Source: Bombyx mori | Taxonomy: Eukaryota; Arthropoda; Insecta; Lepidoptera; Bombycidae | NCBI RefSeq assembly: GCF_030269925.1 | Contig: NC_085123.1 | Location: 2,170,001-2,234,000 of the forward strand | DNA: 64,000 nucleotides | Direction: 5' to 3' | Part shown: positions 39,806-51,406 of the stretch, piece by piece | Numbering within the stretch: position 1 is the stretch's first letter | Layout of the letters: each line of letters opens with the position of its first letter | The notes under the pieces: generated by a model | The model's input: only the letters and a program-made list of their open reading frames with translations | Told to the model about the DNA's origin: nothing | The model's database searches: none | Translations under genes and position numbers: made by a program

Positions 39806-40050
39806 AGGTTGGTACCAACGCCCTGCCTATTTCTGGCGTGAAGCAGAAATGCGTTTCGATTTGAAGGGTGGGGCAGCCGTTGTACTGTAAAAACGGAAAC
39901 CTTAGAACTAGTATCTAAGGTATCTTCAGGCATCTATAACGTAAATGCCGTCAGGAAATTACGTTGTAGATGCCTATGGGCTCCGGTAACCACTTAACAT
40001 CAGGTGGGCCGTGAGTTCATCCACCCACCTAAGCAATAAATATATATGTA
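39806..40050 (+). mobile_element. Bm1 body, diverged
   Basis: GTTGGTACCAACGCCCTGCC, GTGAAGCAGAAATGCGTTTC, GTAGATGCCTATGGGCTCCG, CACCCACCTAAGCAATAAAT. An internal duplication near 39910-39960 repeats the ACGTAAATGCC region. Confidence 0.85.
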
Positions 40051-41392
40051 TAAATATTTTATTTGTAAGCCATTATCGCCAAAATAGTGAACCATTAATA
40101 TACCAAAGAAGAGGAAAGATTAAATTTTTTCTTTGTTACTTTCTTTTTTTATTGTGTTTGTTACTGTCAGGACCAGATTCGTATAAAAGAATATTCAATA
40201 AGATCAATAATAAATTACAGTTCGCTAATTGAATATAAAACTGTTCTGAATTTAATACACTAGTTTTTTCCCGCCATTTTGCGTTTGAATCTCAATTATA
40301 AATTACTTTTGTTCTGGAACAAACCCGTGTTTCACTGTTTAGAGTTAGAGTGGTTTATATAAGTCAATTAAAATTAAAATATAACTATGAATAACTGGGA
40401 GACGAGGGAACAAATCTGACTGGCAAACTAGGATGTGGTGATCATCAAGTCATACTTATTTATAAATGACCTAGCTTAGATTTAGAAAACCGTTTGTATA
40501 TAATAATCAAAGGGTTTCTTCTTTTTAATCTTTTGTTTTTTTTTTTTTGTTTTTATTCCCATCGAAACCCATTGAAAGCCAATCGATATCAATGTAATAT
40601 GCATTCGAGGGAGCTGTATAGAGTCCCTTCTCTATTTCGCGTGAAATTCGTGTTTTTGGATCACTCGTAATTAACATCACAATTGAAACAATAGGAGTTT
40701 TATTGTTGCAGCGGCTTAAACAGTTTTATGTTTATACATTTATTATTTTTTTCATCTTATAGATTTTCGGCGGTAAAAAAATCTCGTGTCACAGACTATC
40801 TTCTTTTCTCGTGCGTTCCGACTTACGTATCGTAAAAAAAGGTGCGTTCTTAAACGCCACACATTCATTAAAAATAGTGATAATTCGTCAACACACTTCA
40901 CGTGGCATGGGTCTACCAGAATTTCCTGGAAAAACCTAGAAACATATAATAATATATGTCTTCGCCAAAAATCTATATATAGGTAGGCAGGCATCTTCAG
41001 ACTATCAGGTTAAAAGACACGTGATCCTACAGTACTATGAAAGCGCTTTCATATATCGACAGACCTTTGAAATGGCCTTTACTTTTTCACAATGCCAATA
41101 CAGATTACGATTAAATATCAAACATCACTTACGCTTATAAAAACTTCGTAAACATTTTGTTAGAACAATTTTCAATTAACGCACCTACGTAGGTATGTTT
41201 TGTTTTCCTTTTGTCAGATTAGATATACGTATTCATGAGGATATAAAGAAATGGATTCTGAGTGCTCAGTAATTCCCTGCAGCGGAGGCAAGTCCAGTTC
41301 AATCCGTATTTCACAAATAAACAAAGTGTACAAAGTTTTCCTTATCCGCATGAATTGAATTTTGTTGTTCATTGAAGTTTGTTGTTTGAAGT
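40051..41392. other. AT-rich intergenic DNA
   Basis: Poly-T tracts near 40530-40550. No gene, repeat family or structured element recognised. Confidence 0.5.
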
Positions 41393-41735
41393 CGTCGTGG
41401 CCTAAAGGTTAAGACATAAGACATCCAGTGCATTCGTATCTAGCGATGCACCGGTGTTCCAATCCCGAACGCGGGTACCAATTTTTCTGATGAAATACGT
41501 ACATAAGAAATGTTCGCGATTGACTTTTACATAGAAGGAATAACATCGTGTAATAAAAATCAGACCCGCAAAATTATGATTTGCGTGATTACTGGTGGCA
41601 GGACCTCTTGTGAGTCCGCACGGGTAGGTACCACCACCCCGCCTATTTCTGTCGTGAGCAGTAATGCGTTGTAGCTATACTGAGACCTTAGAACTTATAT
41701 CTCAAGGTGGGTGGCGCATTTAAGTTGTAGATGTC
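41393..41735 (+). mobile_element. Bm1 SINE, 3'-truncated
   Basis: Head GTCGTCGTGGCCTAAAGGTT (B box altered: GTGTTCCAATCCC), full linker, and body to GTTGTAGATGTC. The head carries a 7-bp duplication (AAGACATAAGACAT). Confidence 0.9.
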
Positions 41736-42631
41736 AGTGAATTGTATTGAACAGTGATAGTTAAAAAGTAAGAAAGTAGATGGGAAAAGAAAAATATAAT
41801 CCAAATTATATTTACAAAAATTTATAATTCTTAATGAAATTGACTGTGAAGAAATTTTACAATAGGTACTCTATTTTAGAAACTTTTACTTTTTCTCTCT
41901 CTAGCTCTTTGAACATGTGCACGACTCAGGTGTCGTTAAGTGATTACCGAAGGTAAGTAACGAAAATGCTATCATTCATCTTGCAAAAAAATACACATAT
42001 TCGACCGACGATATTCGACCTTGTGTCTGAAGGCGGACCGTTCATCTGATGTTAAAAAATTATTAATTTTTACATGACCGAAACGACTATATCTTATTAA
42101 GCAACAAAACTTCAGATATGCACTTTATCGTCAGCCGAATCCATTGTTGTTCGAGAATGTTTCGTAACTAATTCTGATCACAACTTGGACCACAATTTTT
42201 TTTTCCACAACTTCAATTTTCACTTCTAACAACAAACACAAAAGGCTTATTTTAAACTGGCCATTAATACCTTTGTATGATCCTCGAGTTGAAACGAAAT
42301 ACACTTCATTCTCGTTCTTACGAAAATATGTATTTATCAATCTACGTACGATAACATTTCAAGACTTTCTTGACAGAAAACGGAATGTGCGACTATTGCA
42401 GCGATTGAATACTATTGACAAATTTTTACTTATGACGACGCTTGCAGCTGAAAGTAAGTATTGTACTTTTTGACGAAGCATGTTGCTGATAACTTTATTT
42501 CTGTAATCTGACGAAGCATGTTGCGGATAATAACATGTACTTTTAGGTTCGGAATATTGTGTTCTTTTTTTATAATAAATAAATTAATATGAAAAATTAT
42601 TGTTGACAAATTAATACCAGCGACTATTTGT
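41736..42631. other. AT-rich intergenic DNA with a small direct repeat
   Basis: TGACGAAGCATGTTGC occurs twice, near 42471 and 42510. Small opposing frames at 42131-42473 have no recognisable domain. Confidence 0.5.
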
Positions 42632-42815
42632 TTTTTTTTTTTATTGTCCTTGTCGGCAGACGAGCATACGGCCCACCTGATGGTGACTGGTTACCGTCGC
42701 CCATGGACATCAGCAATGCCAGGGGCAGAGCCAAGCCGTTCCCTACCGCTTAATACTCTCCACAAGCCTCGTTTGAAGGACATGTCATAGCGCTCGGGAA
42801 ACACCGAGCTACGTA
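42632..42815 (-). mobile_element. LINE-A 3' end including the ORF C-terminus
   Basis: Inverse LINE-A from the tail (GACGAGCATACGGCCCACCT) into coding sequence for the C-terminus (VFPERYDMSF-like, then LWRVLSG). It is longer than most copies and confirms that the tail fragments come from the element with the YADD ORF. Confidence 0.87.
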
Positions 42816-43247
42816 AACTAATTCCATTCATAACGTTGCATTGTGAAAATGATTACAGTAAATTGAACTAAAACCAGTTTATTTAGATCGTGTTTTTCCA
42901 AAAATAATATTGTTCTATAGGTTTCATAATGGCGAAATTCGACAATCATCCCGTGGTTTTCCCAGTACAATTTTAGGTCAGAGGAAACAGTGTAATAATT
43001 TGTTTTACATTCTGAAAAGTCTATAATTACAGGGGGGTTTCCGTTTATGTTGTTTGATAAGACCACAGAGTGTGCTAACTTTTGATTAGATAGCAAATGA
43101 TACGCATATCTTGAATGACATCGCTAAGTATCATTGCCCTTATGGAAACACTTTGTATTTCTTATTATTGCAACAAAAGTACTAACAAGTTCGTATGTAA
43201 ACATTTGATGATTACCTTTTTTTTAACAAATCAAGGAATACTATTAG
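42816..43247. other. No recognised feature
   Basis: A 92-codon minus-strand frame at 42818-43096 shows no recognisable domain. Confidence 0.4.
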
Positions 43248-43562
43248 TTGAGGGCGGGGCATGTCGGAGTCGAACCGACTAAAACCTCCTGTCTCTCAAC
43301 AACCAACGTCCAAACCTCGCATGAGACAAAACTCATGAAAAGGCAAAGGGGGGAAAGTGAAGCGTTTAGTGCGGAGCACATCTCTCCCATCACCCTCTCC
43401 CTCGCGACGCCGGACTGGCGGTCGTCGGCGCCACGACCACCAGCCCTCTTGGTCGACAGGCTATCCGAAGCCCGCCAGATGGCGCCGGTTAGAATGGTCT
43501 ATCCTACGGAATGCCCCGCTGGGTCAGAACCAGCGTGGGTTGAGGATAGCCGGCCTTATTAA
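43248..43562. other. GC-rich island with 104-codon open frame, probably repeat-derived
   Basis: This segment is much more GC-rich than its flanks (GGCGGTCGTCGGCGCCACGA) and open on the plus strand. The peptide is Pro/Arg/Ser-rich with no known domain. Composition and abrupt edges resemble the GC-rich tails PK-B and families F and G, so a retroelement UTR fragment is more likely than a gene. Confidence 0.4.
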
Positions 43563-43881
43563 ATGGAAGTAAAAATAAATCGAGCTGGAGGTGATAGATG
43601 AATCGTAACACTAAATAGTAATTAAATACATTCCGAAATTCACAGACCACGACGTGCTGACGTATTGTTTATTTTAATGCACACGTCGATAGCAATACAA
43701 TGGCCTAAGTATCTATTGTCGGTCCTAGTTTGAGGTTCTAATGTACGATCATCCTTTATCATGATTTATAAATGAGTTTTAATGAGTTCTTCTTCGTGGC
43801 GTTCACGTTGCTAATCTAATATGTAACTAATATATATGAGCTCCGGAGCCGCTATTAATATTAAATGTATTAACTATGACC

Positions 43882-44075
43882 GTTAGTCCACTAAGTTTCT
43901 CGCCGGATCTTCTCAGTGGGTCGCGTTTCCGATCCGGTGGTAAATTCTGCGACTGCTCTTGCTAGAGCCAGTGCTAGCAACGCCTTCTGGTTTGAGCCCC
44001 GAGAGCTCACCTACACGTTAGGGTTACGCTGACATAGCCTCTCTAGGTAACCATCTTAGCTAGAGAAAAAAAGGT
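43882..44075 (+). mobile_element. PK-C retroelement tail (sense)
   Basis: CACTAAGTTTCTCGCCGGAT, CTTCTCAGTGGGTCGCGTTT, GATCCGGTGGTAAATTCTGC, CCCGAGAGCTCACCTACACG, terminal hairpin region, and an A-rich end. Confidence 0.83.
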
Positions 44076-44201
44076 CGTATAGAACATAGTCAACTTCAGC
44101 TATTGTTGACAACATTCCAACCATCTGTGCCACATTCCGTGCCCTCAATTGCAGGCATGTCCCAATATTGGATCGGCATCCAGCCTTTTGGGAACAGTGT
44201 G

Positions 44202-44356
44202 CTTGCGTAAAAGTTAACTAAAATTTGTGTGGAGTTGAAACAGCGTCCCTAACGGCAAACGAAGGGAAGCTATTCCAACTCCACACAAATTTTAGTTTTT
44301 TGCAATGGCAACTTTTACGCAATCGAGAATTTAAAAAACTAGCACTAAGTACACAA
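44202..44356. mobile_element. MITE-K copy 2
   Basis: GTGTGCTTGCGTAAAAGTTA, CAGCGTCCCTAACGGCAAAC, then inverted CAACTTTTACGCAATCGAGA and TAGCACTAAGTACACA. The left terminus has lost ~30 bp relative to copy 1. Confidence 0.78.
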
Positions 44357-44929
44357 TATGACGAAAAGAAAAGTCTTCTTTCAATCCGTTATACATGCGT
44401 ACAATGTTAATTGTCAACTGCTATTGGATTAAATCTGTTAGAGGTTATATTATTTGGTCTTTAATATAAATACCAGAAACCAGTCTAAAATAATTGGTAT
44501 ACATACCACGTATTACTTTGAAATAAAATATATTCTTCCACTTCTACCCGCATTATATGCAAATTATTAAAGGCGTTAACAGTGTACTGCATAAATTAAT
44601 ATGCGATGTCAAACCGGAAGCAACTTACCGGATATGATCGGTAAAAAGAAAAAAAAAGAAAATTAAGTTTAATACTGGCAACACATAATACAGGTTTTTG
44701 TTGTTATGAAAATACAAAAAAAAACCTAACAAAATTATGATATTTTTATATTTTTCGTATTTGAATTATTATTTTTTTGTGTAAATTTTTATTATATTAA
44801 TAAAAAGCATTTGTAACACCCAAATCCGGATGAAGTAAAACAATACGAAATAAAGAAGTAAAAAATTCCTTCCCTATGACACGTTGCAAGAGATATATTA
44901 TTATATAAAGGCTATTTTTGGTATAAGCA
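44357..44929. other. AT-rich intergenic DNA
   Basis: Nothing recognised. Confidence 0.5.
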
Positions 44930-45003
44930 ATGTTTCTGCGGCTCCGGTACCAGCCCAGCCCCTCCTGGCTGAGCCTTTGCTCGCCCACCTGTCCCCGGTA
45001 AAG
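44930..45003 (+). mobile_element. PK-B fragment
   Basis: CCCAGCCCCTCCTGGCTGAG, CCTTTGCTCGCCCACCTGTC match the inverse of PK-B at 52960-53030. Confidence 0.7.
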
Positions 45004-45264
45004 CTATTCACTGGCGCAGCCTTCTAATCGCGCTTTTGAATACGTTCCAAATCTTTCGAAACTTACTGGAGGAGGCTATCAGAAATTTCTATTTAGCATT
45101 CTGTTAATACGTTTGTAATTAAGATCAAGTACATATGAAGTAACGTATGTTGGCCTAAGTGCAATTGTACGCTGCTTGCACAGAATAGCAAAATAGTCGA
45201 ACAATATATTGGCACTGCAACGATTTGCAGCTCTAACGGCGGTAAATTCTTAATTTTTAAGCTA

Positions 45265-45490
45265 TTGCATAGCTTCTTTCGCGGGCCTTGAGCGCGGCGA
45301 CTGAATCAAGAAATTCCGTAACGAAAATAACCTGACACCTACTATGTAGCTCGCGTTCAACACTTTCGCACGTTGCGCTTGTGTAGTGTTTGTGAATAAG
45401 CGCGTGGCGTGACGTCACACTGCATGCGCATCATGAAAAGTCTGCCCATCTCTCTCTCGCGCGCGGTCTAGCTTATGAGTGTGAAAGGGA
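45265..45490. promoter_or_regulatory. CpG-rich segment with CRE-like palindrome
   Basis: CpG-enriched relative to its flanks. Contains a perfect TGACGTCA at about 45411-45418, an adjacent GCATGCGCA and a TCTCTCTCGCGCGCG stretch. It could be a promoter of an unannotated transcript or part of a repeat. No adjacent ORF supports a gene. Confidence 0.2.
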
Positions 45491-45717
45491 CAGTTAATAT
45501 TTTGCTTTTATTAATGTTTAATATAGCGTGGTCTTGTTTTATTATTGTTTTAATATTATTATTATTATTTTTAATTATCATTGTCTAATTATAATTGCAT
45601 AAGTTGATAAAAAATGCTATGCAATAAGCTTTACCGTGGCAGTCCCCGAGTGCCACACTTTTTTTTTTTTGTTTATTGCTAATTTGGGGGATGAGCCCGC
45701 AGCCCTCAATAAAAAAA

Positions 45718-45803
45718 AACTTTAGTGATACGGCTATAATATGGGCTGCGAGCTCGTGCACCCATCTAAGCAATAAAATAAACTTTAGTGACACGGCTAT
45801 AAT
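45718..45803 (+). mobile_element. 40-bp Bm1 3' end inserted with a 23-bp target duplication
   Basis: AACTTTAGTGATACGGCTAT (then AAT) at 45718-45740 is repeated with one mismatch at 45781-45803. Between them lie only the last ~40 bp of Bm1 (GGGCTGCGAGCTCGTGCACC to CAATAAAAT). An extreme 5'-truncated retrotransposition. A further inverse Bm1 scrap lies at 45672-45706. Confidence 0.85.
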
Positions 45804-46187
45804 AGGGAGCCACGCTGTGATAACTTTGAGTTCCGATCACTATTTAAAACTAGCTGATCTGTGAGCTCATCCGTAATAAGTATCACAGTAATAAACAGTT
45901 CGTAACAGTAACAAAAAGATATCGGTTGCCATCTCAATGGAAAACAGCCTCGTCCTTCCGTGCGCGCGTGTCGGTCGAGTTTTTCCTCTAAGCGTTCTAA
46001 ACATTTTCCTGCAAATTCATTTTAATATAACAGGAAGTTTATCTTGTTTTCCTCTTAGTTGGATTTCCAAATTATAAACCGTTAAATTTTCTACTTCTTC
46101 CTCATTTGCTTCAAGCACTATCATAGTATCTCATCGACTATCCTAGTATTGATTAAACACTATCCTTATATTATTATTACTTTGTCC
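45804..46187. other. No recognised feature
   Basis: No gene or family recognised. Confidence 0.45.
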
Positions 46188-46189
46188 TT

Positions 46190-46440
46190 TTTTTTACGCT
46201 GGGGAATCCATTTACGGATACCCGGTCGAGGAGGGTAACGGACCGGGTTGTGTCGGACTCCGGCGCCTTTTGAGAGGAAGAAGGGGAGAAGAGTAGGACC
46301 CAGGTCCTCCACCTCCCCCAATTTCTCACAGGAGACTATGCCTTGAAAGAGGCGCGCGAGGTACTTGCTCCGCAGAACCGACTACCGACTACCTAAGCCC
46401 CATCGAGCTCCACCACACCGACTACACGAAACTTACGGTA
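46190..46440 (-). mobile_element. Family F retroelement tail
   Basis: Poly-T (CCTTTTTTTTACGCTGGGGA), TTTACGGATACCCGGTCGAG, GGGTAACGGACCGGGTTGTG, CGCAGAACCGACTACCGACT. Collinear with 52165-52440. A poly(A)-ended retroelement 3' end on the minus strand. Confidence 0.75.
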
Positions 46441-46442
46441 CC

Positions 46443-46757
46443 GCAGTGCGACCTAAGCTAGTCTTTAGAAGCTATGCCAAGGTAACCGAACGAGTAGGTC
46501 AGCTCACGGAGCTCTAACCCGAGGACGTTGCTAACACTGGCCCTAGCAAGAGTAGTGCTTCGCAGAGTCTACCACCGGATTAGAAACACGATCTACTGAG
46601 AAGATCCGGCGAGAAACTCAGTGGGCAGTGTCAGTGGTTTATTTTACTCTCCGAACCCTTCGTCGCTTGCGACGGGTTCGACGTGAACGGTAACCAGTGC
46701 TTGAGGTACCTAAAAGTACCGTTAGTGGATCCGGAGGATCCGAAATGACGTGTATAA
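46443..46757 (-). mobile_element. PK-C retroelement tail, diverged
   Basis: ACCTAAGCTAGTCTTTAGAA, GAACGAGTAGGTCAGCTCAC, CTACTGAGAAGATCCGGCGA, TTCGTCGCTTGCGACGGGTT, GATCCGAAATGACGTG. Confidence 0.82.
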
Positions 46758-46799
46758 GGCTATATTATTAGTGATGTGTAAGTACTAGCTAAAAATATT

Positions 46800-46908
46800 A
46801 GACGATATACTAGACGGGCGTACGGTCCAGCTGATGGTAAGTAGTTACCCTCACTCATGACCGTCAGCAATGCCAGGGGCAAAGCCAAGCCGCTGCCTAC
46901 CATAAAGA
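46800..46908 (-). mobile_element. LINE-A 3' tail fragment
   Basis: ACGGGCGTACGGTCCAGCTG, CAGCAATGCCAGGGGCAAAG, CCAAGCCGCTGCCTACC. Confidence 0.82.
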
Positions 46909-47196
46909 GTAGGATGTCTGTATTACAATACTGTTTTTCTTTTGTATATCGAAATGCGGGCGGCTGCATATACATACATCGTATGATAACTAAAACTCAA
47001 TAGACCCAGAACTAAACTACTCTTAGGTACTACTAGACTTCTATAGTAATTAAAACAGTACTTTATTCGAGGTTCAGGGCTGCATTCTTGGCCGCATGGC
47101 GACACCCCATTTCTAAAACATTCACATCATTAAACACAAACCCAGGCTCGCTTTGTTGATTGTGATAGAAATAATTGAATTTTAATAGAATTTAGA

Positions 47197-47632
47197 AGTC
47201 GTCGTGGCCTAAAGGATAAGACGTCCGGTGCATTTGTATCTAGCGATTCAAACGGTGTTCCAATCACGCAGGCGGGTATCAATTTTTATAATGAAATACG
47301 TACAAACTTAACAAATGTTCACGATTGACTACCACGGTGAAGGAATAACTTCGTACAATAAAAATCAAACCCGCAAAATTATAGTTTGCGTAATTACTGG
47401 TGGTAGGACCTCTTGTGAGTCCGCACGGGTAGATACCACCACCCCGCCTGTTTCTGCCGTGAAACAGTAATGCGTTGCGGTTTGAAGGGTGGAGCAGTCG
47501 TTGTAACTATACTGAGACCTTAGAACTTATATATCACAAGGTGGGTGGCGCATTTACGTTGTATGGGCTCCGGTAACCACTAAACACCAGGTGGGCTGCG
47601 AGCTCAACAACCAGTAAAAGCAATAAATTTTG
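47197..47632 (+). mobile_element. Bm1 SINE, near full length
   Basis: GTCGTCGTGGCCTAAAGGAT through GTACAATAAAAATCAAACCC, ACTGGTGGTAGGACCTCTTG and AAAAGCAATAAATTTTG. A small deletion removes GTAGATGTC in the tail. Confidence 0.92.
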
Positions 47633-48061
47633 TTTTTACATAAAATTCAAATTGTCAGTAATTTATTTCGGTAATAGTATCGATGCGTACCTAACGAGTG
47701 TGTCTTTCAAGGGAGTATTTGAAGTAAAGCATAGCTAATTTAAAAACAATCATTTTGAATTGAATACACACATATTGATCATTAACAAAAGTCCACCTTC
47801 ATGCCTTTTGTTCGTCAGGATTTCATTTGTATATTACAACATTTAATAATATAATAAGAACATATTTTGTTTTGTTATTATTATTTTTTGTATTCTTCTC
47901 GATTTTCACATGTCACAGATGTAAGTAACACTTCAATCGTGACGATGAAAACAAAACGACATAAATTATAATAGACGAATGAGTGAACCGTAAAGTTGTT
48001 TTGAATAATATTTAAGTATTGACTTAAAAAATTGTGTTAGATAATATACCAAAGTGTCTAG

Positions 48062-48418
48062 TTTTTGAAGTTAAAACTTCTTTAGCATCGTTATGATTCG
48101 ATAGTCGATGAAACGAAGACGCGACAGTAAAAAGAGATAGACGCATACATTTATAAGATTTAACGTGGGAGAACATGAGATAGGAAGCATAATACAATGT
48201 TTCTTATATTCGTGGTTCTCTTTGGGCTCTGCTTCGTACCTAATATTCGCACTTAATACATTATATTCAAATCTATGTAATATATACGAATAAAATGTAA
48301 AATAATTATCAAACTTTGTATCACTATGATCAATCCGATATTTTACATTCGTCTCATTATCTTGATGCCAAAATTTTTGAAGGTTTCACTTCTACCACGT
48401 GTAATAAATTGCACACAA
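48062..48418. mobile_element. Family L element, copy 1
   Basis: The left end TTTTTGAAGTTAAAACTTCT and right end GAAGGTTTCACTTCTACCAC (then GTG) are imperfect inverted repeats (GAAGTGAAAACTTC type). The second copy is at 59521-59882. The two copies share ends but little of the middle. Confidence 0.65.
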
Positions 48419-48439
48419 TATGTATTTTTTTTCTTTTTC

Positions 48440-48612
48440 TCTAGAACGTTCAAATGCGGCCCGTATTAAGTCATTACGGGTCCCATAGACCCCACAATGT
48501 GAATGTCAACACTTATTTGGAGACATGACTTCAAAGCCTCAATTGTATTGCGTATTACAAGAACGCTTCGTGGCAGCAATAGACAGGATAGTGGTACTTG
48601 CCTATGCGGTCA
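48440..48612 (-). mobile_element. Ancient diverged Bm1 fragment
   Basis: GGGTCCCATAGACCCCACAA, GTATTGCGTATTACAAGAAC, GGTACTTGCCTATGCGG keep the inverse Bm1 order. Confidence 0.5.
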
Positions 48613-49504
48613 GAAAATAGACCTGATTTTTATTTTATTGTCGGAACCTTTACAAAAATAGTAGTGTAATATTTAAAGAATTCAAATCTCAATTTGTTGT
48701 TAGACGAGAATGCGAGGTTTTTATGTTTGTTTCCAAGTTGTTATCCGTTAGAGAACCAAACATATTTTCAGAAAAAAAAACTTGTCTTAATTATCTTATT
48801 ATATAAATATTTGTACGTTTTTTTTGCACTGGCAGATAACATAATATGTATTTAACAATGACTATTTTGATATGGTCGGAGTACATTACCTATATGAAAT
48901 TGTTTTAATTTTAATTGATTTAGAAATGGAATTTTCAAAAGCCAACTATCATTCAGACAGAAAACAAACAACAGTTAAACAGAACTCTCATCTTAATTTA
49001 TCTTATGAATATTATTATCACACAATATTCCTGATGTAGATATCTATCAAATATATACATACGTATATTTGTGAATAAACCGTCTATTGCATTTAAAAGG
49101 AAAACAATGTTCATTTATTAAGCGTATACTTATAATTTTGCGAAATTCATTTTTCGTAAAACATATAGAAATAAAATAAATATATCCAAGTCCGTCCCTG
49201 CGTCACACGGGTCCGTTGACCTAACGCGACCACTGATTTTTATTTATTATAATTAATAATTAAACGGCCTTTTTATATATAATCGCGTCTGACACCAATA
49301 TCTCTATTAATTTTAGAGGTACCCACAGTCTTCAGTCTACCCGGGATCATGGCGGTTTTACAACAGCGAACAAATATCGAGTAATCAATAACTGAACAAC
49401 ATGGTGAAAACCTGCTAAATATTAGTGTTTAAAATAAAACCATTCACATAGGTAATTTATCTTCTGGCCAAAAGGCCAAAAGGTTTCGTAATTGCTTCTG
49501 GTTC
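48613..49504. other. AT-rich intergenic DNA
   Basis: Nothing recognised. Confidence 0.5.
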
Positions 49505-49875
49505 GACTATTTTTTTCGGGCCAGGCCGAGCCTCCTACGAGGTCTCCGGGCCTAGGGGGCGTGCGAGGTATATGGGACTTGACGGACTCTAGATATTGGC
49601 AGCGAACTCCGGGCCTAAGGAATGCAACTTAGGACTTGACTAAACGACTCAGCTGCACTCTTTCACCCGGGGTCAGAACCCGGTCAGAGTAGAGGGCTGG
49701 TTTGACATTCGACTTGACCTAGTTTTCAGGCATATTAAAAATAAACAGGCAAAGGAATCCTATCTACGATCTTCTCGGTGGGACATGATGTCGATCCGCC
49801 GAGCTGAACCCCGTGAGCTCACCTTCACGCCCGGTGAAGCTAGGATAGCCCGCCAAGATTACTAGCTAGGCTTAA
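49505..49875 (-). mobile_element. Family G retroelement tail
   Basis: TTTTTTCGGGCCAGGCCGAG, CCTCCTACGAGGTCTCCGGG, CTGCACTCTTTCACCCGGGG. Collinear with 52600-52915. GC-rich against an AT-rich background. Confidence 0.72.
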
Positions 49876-49880
49876 AAAAC

Positions 49881-50600
49881 AATTAAAACCTATTTGCCAG
49901 TTTAATTTTCAAATATCCAAACTCCATTATATTTTTATGCGATACACAGGTACAACTTACGAGTTAAGATTTTTTTTAAATATACTCACTTTGAAATTAA
50001 ACCAACATAAAGTTGTACAGAGTAAACGATAATTATAACAAAGAAAGATCTAGAGATAAGAAAGAAGAAAATAGATACCATCATAATTGCATTGCTCAAA
50101 TGTATTACCGTATTCAATTCCAATGTCTTTTTTGGATCATTGTATTTTCGTTTTGTTTTTCGAAATTTGAAAGTCAAAAAAATGTAAGCACTTCGGTTTT
50201 TTTTTAAATACTTAAGAATGATTTCAACATTATCTGTGCAACTAATTGTTAATTGCCAGCGTCTGCGGATTAATCTTGTGCCTCGTCTAATTGGCCATAA
50301 TGTTGAGTATAATAACTGTATGTGAAGGACTAAGACTCAAGCCTAGATTTAAAATTTTCAACAGATCTTACATTATCCATCACACAATTGACGAGAAATT
50401 TATATTGTGTTTTTTGTGGCAAACGAAAGTGACATATTTCATTGCTGCCCATTGATGCCCAACAATAAAATAAAAAAAACAAATTAAATAACAGTAGATG
50501 GTAACAGCACACATTTTCTAGATTATTCAAAGAAATTCAAAACAAAGTTTTTCTTATCACAAAATAAAATAAATATAAATGTATATAAGTTAAGTGTAAA
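49881..50600. other. AT-rich intergenic DNA
   Basis: Short opposing frames at 49986-50530 with no recognisable domain. Confidence 0.45.
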
Positions 50601-50628
50601 TAAAAACAACAAAAAAAAAACAACTCAC

Positions 50629-50860
50629 CGTGAAGACGATCAACGTTCACTTACAAAAACAAATATAATAATGATAACAATTCCGTTACACTAAGTACTA
50701 AACTCTAGTACTAAGTAAGTAACTAAACTGTTTATTTTAAAGACAAAATAATTTTATAATTCGATTGTCATTTTTTTTTTATTCGATTATAATCGCGTAC
50801 GTCCGACTCGATCGTTCTGACGCGAATGTCAGTTCCAGTTTACCGAAGGCTGTATTTATA
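50629..50860 (-). promoter_or_regulatory. Candidate TATA promoter plus non-coding leader exon
   Basis: On the minus strand, TATAAATA (50860-50853) is followed about 30-40 nt later by an initiator-like TGACATTCGCGTCAGAACG in a small CpG-rich patch. About 200 nt further lies a strong donor CTTCACG|GTGAGT (50628-50623). No long ORF lies between, so it would be a leader exon. The next minus-strand coding sequence in this window with an acceptor at its ATG is the 579-residue trehalase, about 14 kb away. That linkage is speculative. Confidence 0.35.
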
Positions 50861-51324
50861 CACCTATATTCTTATCAGGAAAATTCGGATGATTAATTTA
50901 TTTTGTTATAACACGTATTGTTATTCAGTTCAGTTTTCCCGAGTTTCAGACTCTGTCGTTCGTCACCACGGAAACTTTAAAGCGTTCCGAAAATAATTTT
51001 ATGTCAAAAAAAAAACGAAATTAAACCTTACAATAGAATTAGTAATTGTTACGTCTAGGCTACGTATTAAGACCTTTTGCCTCTAAAACAATTTGTTGTT
51101 CCATTTTCTTTTCATATATGCTTCTACTAGAGTTATATACTTGTCGATATAAAATTTGTATGTTCCTTATAGATTCCGCAGCGGGCTAGCCGAAATCTAT
51201 TAAATTTTAAGCAAACCTTCAAGGACTTAGCGGGTAATTCTGTGAAGTTCCATAGCAAGCGAAACCAAAGCAGGTTCTTAAGGTGCCTCTAGTATACTGG
51301 AGATTGACCATCTAATAATGCAAA
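50861..51324. other. AT-rich intergenic DNA
   Basis: Nothing recognised. Confidence 0.45.
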
Positions 51325-51362
51325 CTTGACTGACTCCGTGGTGCAGTGGTTAACGGCCCTAA
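51325..51362 (+). mobile_element. SINE-2 head fragment
   Basis: TGACTGACTCCGTGGTGCAG, TGGTTAACGGCCCTAACG: the A-box end of the tRNA-like head only, cut before the B box. Confidence 0.75.
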
Positions 51363-51406
51363 CGTAACTTTATATTTAAACGTAACTATATAAGTGTGTT
51401 TATCCT

